Shown here in pieces: positions 61,382 to 64,000 of a DNA stretch of 64,000 nt. Every line of letters begins with the position of its first letter. The stretch's first letter is position 1. The DNA comes from an uncultured Eubacteriales bacterium (GTDB taxonomy: Bacteria; Bacillota; Clostridia; Oscillospirales; Oscillospiraceae): NCBI GenBank assembly GCA_959602365.1, contig CAUGSS010000007.1:39935-103934 (forward strand), in the 5' to 3' direction. Under the pieces are notes generated by a model. The model was not told the DNA's origin, made no database searches, and saw only the letters and a program-made list of their open reading frames with translations. The position numbers and the translations under genes are program-made.

Positions 61382-62215
61382 ATGGCGATTCACACTTATA
61401 AGCCCACGACTCCGTCCCGCCGCCACATGACGGTGTCCGCGTTCGAGGGCATCGATAAGAAGGCCAAGCCCGAGCGCAGCCTGACCGAGATCGTTAAGAA
61501 GAATTCCGGCCGCAACAGCTACGGCCGCATCACCGTCCGCCACCGCGGCGGCGGCAACAAGCGCAAGTATCGTATCATCGACTTCAAGCGCCAGAAGGAG
61601 GGCGCGGCTGAGGTCCTCCGCCTGGAGTACGACCCCAACCGCTCCGCCAACATCGCCCTCATCCAGTATGAGGACGGCGAGAAGGCCTATATCCTGGCTC
61701 CTGTGGGCCTGAAGGCCGGCGACAAGGTGGAGTCCTCCCCCAACGCCGACATCAAGCCCGGCAACTGCCTGCCCCTGGCCAACATCCCCGTGGGCACCGT
61801 CATCAGCGTCATCGAGCTCCATCCCGGCAAGGGCGGCCAGCTGGTCCGCGCCGCCGGTGAGGCCGCTCAGCTGATGGCCAAGGAGGGCGATTCCGCCCAG
61901 ATCCGGCTGCCCAGCGGCGAGTACCGCCTGGTCAAGCTGACCTGCAAGGCCTGCATCGGCCAGATCGGCAACATCGATCATGCCAACATTCACATCGGCA
62001 AGGCCGGCCGCAAGCGCCACATGGGCTGGCGTCCCACCGTCCGCGGTTCCGTCATGAACCCGAATGACCACCCCCACGGCGGCGGCGAGGGCCGCGCCCC
62101 CATCGGCCGTACCGGCCCTGTCACTCCTTGGGGCAAGCCTGCTCTGGGTTATAAGACCCGTAAGACCAAGGCCCGCACCGAGAAGTTCATCGTCCGTCAT
62201 CGCAACGGCAAGTAA
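61382..62215 (+). CDS. rplB: Ribosomal protein L2
   Basis: A 277-residue L2 of normal length: RNSYGRITVRHRGGGNKRKY, and the conserved C-terminal VMNPNDHPHGGGEGRAPIGR near the peptidyl transferase centre. Confidence 0.98.
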   Translation: MAIHTYKPTTPSRRHMTVSAFEGIDKKAKPERSLTEIVKKNSGRNSYGRITVRHRGGGNKRKYRIIDFKRQKEGAAEVLRLEYDPNRSANIALIQYEDGEKAYILAPVGLKAGDKVESSPNADIKPGNCLPLANIPVGTVISVIELHPGKGGQLVRAAGEAAQLMAKEGDSAQIRLPSGEYRLVKLTCKACIGQIGNIDHANIHIGKAGRKRHMGWRPTVRGSVMNPNDHPHGGGEGRAPIGRTGPVTPWGKPALGYKTRKTKARTEKFIVRHRNGK

Positions 62216-62228
62216 GGAGGCAAACTGA

Positions 62229-62498
62229 ATGAGCAGATCTGTTAAGAAAGGCCCCTTCTGCGCCCCCGAGCTGCTGAAGCGGGTCGATGAGTTGAACAAG
62301 AACAACGAGAAGAAGGTGCTGAAGACCTGGAGCCGCAGCTCCACCATCTTCCCCTCCTTCGTCGGCCACACCATCGCCGTCCACGATGGCCGCAAGCATG
62401 TGCCCGTCTATATCACCGAGGATATGGTCGGCCACAAGCTGGGTGAGTTTGCCCCCACCCGTACCTTCCGCGGCCACGCCGGCTCCAAGTCCAAGTAA
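62229..62498 (+). CDS. rpsS: Ribosomal protein S19
   Basis: An 89-residue S19 (SRSVKKGPFCAPELLKRVDE; STIFPSFVGHTIAVHDGRKH), normal length, 13 bases after rplB. Confidence 0.98.
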   Translation: MSRSVKKGPFCAPELLKRVDELNKNNEKKVLKTWSRSSTIFPSFVGHTIAVHDGRKHVPVYITEDMVGHKLGEFAPTRTFRGHAGSKSK

Positions 62499-62513
62499 GG
62501 AGGAGAGATTACA

Positions 62514-62849
62514 ATGGAAGCAAAGGCAACTCTGAGCTACGCTCGTATCTCTCCCCGCAAGGTGGGCATCGTCTGCGACCTGATCCGCGGCAAGTCCGTC
62601 GCCCAGGCCCAGGCCATCCTGATGGCCACCCCCAAGGCCGCCTCTCCTCTGCTGAGCAAGCTGGTCAAGAGCGCCGCCGCCAACGCGGAGAACAACTTCA
62701 ACATGGATCCGGAAAAGCTGTACGTCTCCGCGACCTACGCCACTCCCGGCCCCATCCTGAAGCGCATGATGCCCCGCGCCCAGGGCCGCGGCTATCGGAT
62801 CAACAAGCGTACCTCTCACATCACCGTCGTGGTGAGCGAGAAAGAATAA
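62514..62849 (+). CDS. rplV: Ribosomal protein L22
   Basis: A 111-residue L22 (ATLSYARISPRKVGIVCDLI; PRAQGRGYRINKRTSHITVV), with the tunnel-lining hairpin intact. Confidence 0.98.
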   Translation: MEAKATLSYARISPRKVGIVCDLIRGKSVAQAQAILMATPKAASPLLSKLVKSAAANAENNFNMDPEKLYVSATYATPGPILKRMMPRAQGRGYRINKRTSHITVVVSEKE

Positions 62850-62866
62850 GCGAGGAGGTTTAGTTT

Positions 62867-63673
62867 ATGGGACAGAAAGTGAATCCCCACGGTTTCCGTG
62901 TGGGTGTCATCAAAGACTGGGACTCCCGCTGGTATGCGCGCGACAATCAGGTCGGTGACCTGCTGGTCGAGGACAAGAAAATCCGCGAGTTCCTGAAGAA
63001 GACCCTCTACTCCGCCGGCGTGCCCAAGATCGAGATCGAGCGGAGCAACGAGAAGGTCCAGGTGTTCGTGCACTGCGCCCGCCCGGGCATGGTGGTCGGC
63101 ACCGACAAGTCCAAGAGCCAGATCGAGGATCTGGAGGCCGCTCTGGCCAAGATGACCGGCAAGACCGTGAAGCTCTCCATCGTGGAGGTCAAGCGGGGCG
63201 AGATCGACGCCAACGCTCAGCTGGTGGCCGAGAACATCGCCCAGCAGATTGAGAAGCGCACCTCCTTCCGCCGGGCCATGAAGAACGCCATCTCCCGTGC
63301 CATGCGCTCCGGCGCCAAGGGCATCAAGGTCAAGCTGTCCGGCCGTCTGGCCGGCGCCGAGATCGCCCGGGTCGAGCAGTATCACGAGGGTACCATTCCC
63401 CTGCAGACCCTGCGGGCGGACATCGACTATGGCTTCGCTGAGGCCAACACCACCTACGGCCGCATCGGCATCAAGGTGTGGGTGTACAAGGGAGAGATCC
63501 TGAGCCAGACTCTGCGCACCACTCCCCGCACCCTGGATCTGAGCAAGCCCTACCGTGAGCGCAGCGACCGTCCCCGCAACGGCCGCGGCCGCGGACGTCA
63601 GGACGGCGACCGCCGCCCCTTCAACCGCAATAACCGCGGTCCCCGTAAGACTGAGGAAGGAGGAGCTCGCTAA
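62867..63673 (+). CDS. rpsC: Ribosomal protein S3
   Basis: A 268-residue S3 (MGQKVNPHGFRVGVIKDWDS; the KH domain; GIKVKLSGRLAGAEIAR). A Gly/Arg/Asn-rich basic tail of about 35 residues (RPRNGRGRGRQDGDRRPF) makes it longer than most. Its stop overlaps the rplP start by one base. Confidence 0.97.
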   Translation: MGQKVNPHGFRVGVIKDWDSRWYARDNQVGDLLVEDKKIREFLKKTLYSAGVPKIEIERSNEKVQVFVHCARPGMVVGTDKSKSQIEDLEAALAKMTGKTVKLSIVEVKRGEIDANAQLVAENIAQQIEKRTSFRRAMKNAISRAMRSGAKGIKVKLSGRLAGAEIARVEQYHEGTIPLQTLRADIDYGFAEANTTYGRIGIKVWVYKGEILSQTLRTTPRTLDLSKPYRERSDRPRNGRGRGRQDGDRRPFNRNNRGPRKTEEGGAR

Positions 63674-64000
63674 TGCTGCTGCCTAAGAGAGTCAAATACC
63701 GTAAGCAGATGCGCGGCCGCATGACCGGCAAGGCCACCCGCGGCAACACCGTCACTTACGGCCAGTTCGGCCTCCAGGCTATGGAGCCCGCCTGGATCAC
63801 CAGCAACCAGATTGAGGCCGCCCGTGTGGCCATGACCCGCTACACCAAGCGCGGCGGTCAGGTCTGGATCAAGATCTTCCCCGACAAGCCCATCACCCAG
63901 AAGCCCGCTGAGACCCGCATGGGTAAAGGTAAGGGCTCTCCCGAATACTGGGTGGCCGTGGTCAAGCCCGGCCGCGTCATGTTCGAGATCGCCGGCGTCT
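63673..64000 (+). CDS. rplP: Ribosomal protein L16 (3' truncated by window)
   Basis: The first 109 codons of L16: LLPKRVKYRKQMRGRMTGKA, GLQAMEPAWITSNQIEAAR and MGKGKGSPEYWVAVVKPGR. It binds 23S rRNA near the A site. The gene continues past the window end. Confidence 0.97.
   Translation, partial: MLLPKRVKYRKQMRGRMTGKATRGNTVTYGQFGLQAMEPAWITSNQIEAARVAMTRYTKRGGQVWIKIFPDKPITQKPAETRMGKGKGSPEYWVAVVKPGRVMFEIAGV

Overview
The window looks like a chromosomal segment of a moderately high-GC, spore-former-lineage Firmicute, most likely a gut Oscillospiraceae member of the Flavonifractor/Lawsonibacter type. The evidence is the rimP-nusA-ylxR-ylxQ-infB-rbfA-nrnA-truB-ribF order followed by the S10 ribosomal operon, a spoIIID remnant, Gram-positive sortase/LPxTG pilus genes, and no outer-membrane genes. 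The genus is an inference. Informational genes are visibly GC-rich; positions 1-6000 and about 20900-24300 are clearly lower in GC and look like accessory DNA. No tRNA, rRNA or CRISPR array was recognised.

Layout. (1) 1-5731: sugar/glycoside catabolic operon with two TIM-barrel isomerase-like proteins, two Gfo/Idh/MocA oxidoreductases, a ROK kinase and a hexapeptide acetyltransferase. It may use 3-keto-glycoside chemistry. (2) 5732-8357: mobile and degraded DNA with a 41-codon ORF, an IS110-family element with a structured non-coding end (candidate bridge RNA), and a degenerate spoIIID. (3) 8359-12403, minus strand: two thiol-redox operons, TlpA/CcdA/DUF6132 and thioredoxin/rhodanese/CoA-disulfide-reductase-rhodanese. 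(4) 12784-20879: a PucR/CdaR-type regulator divergent from two fumarate-reductase-like flavoproteins, a GPH-type transporter and an old-yellow-enzyme-type Fe-S ene-reductase. This is a plausible regulated module for import and reduction of an organic substrate. (5) 20880-27122: small serine recombinase, 7-TM histidine kinase with a receiver-SARP-like regulator, then a LysR regulator divergent from two tandem aldo-keto reductases. (6) 27932-39008: pilus/adhesin locus with a pseudo-receiver/coiled-coil protein, signal peptidase I, a 1670-residue LPETG adhesin with His/Cys repeats, a backbone pilin, a class C sortase, an LPQTG minor pilin and a second sortase. (7) 39009-50335: DUF3795 pseudogene, small unknown gene, membrane glycosyltransferase, AzlCD branched-chain amino-acid exporter, AEC transporter, prfC with a duplicated 3' end, a polar amino-acid ABC importer, small unknown genes and a hotdog thioesterase. 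(8) 50361-64000: rimP-to-ribF translation/RNA operon with large internal leader hairpins, then S10 operon genes rpsJ-rplC-rplD-rplW-rplB-rpsS-rplV-rpsC-rplP, the last cut by the window end.

How the parts relate. The first and fourth regions both look like substrate-specific catabolic or reductive modules of a gut anaerobe. The pilus locus carries its own processing and anchoring enzymes. Several promoters in the core part share an unusual -35 hexamer, TTGCAT, at 17 bp from a good -10. The best candidates for something undescribed are the flavoprotein/ene-reductase module, the IS110 leader RNA, the His/Cys-repeat adhesin with its pseudo-receiver neighbour, and the prfC tail duplication.
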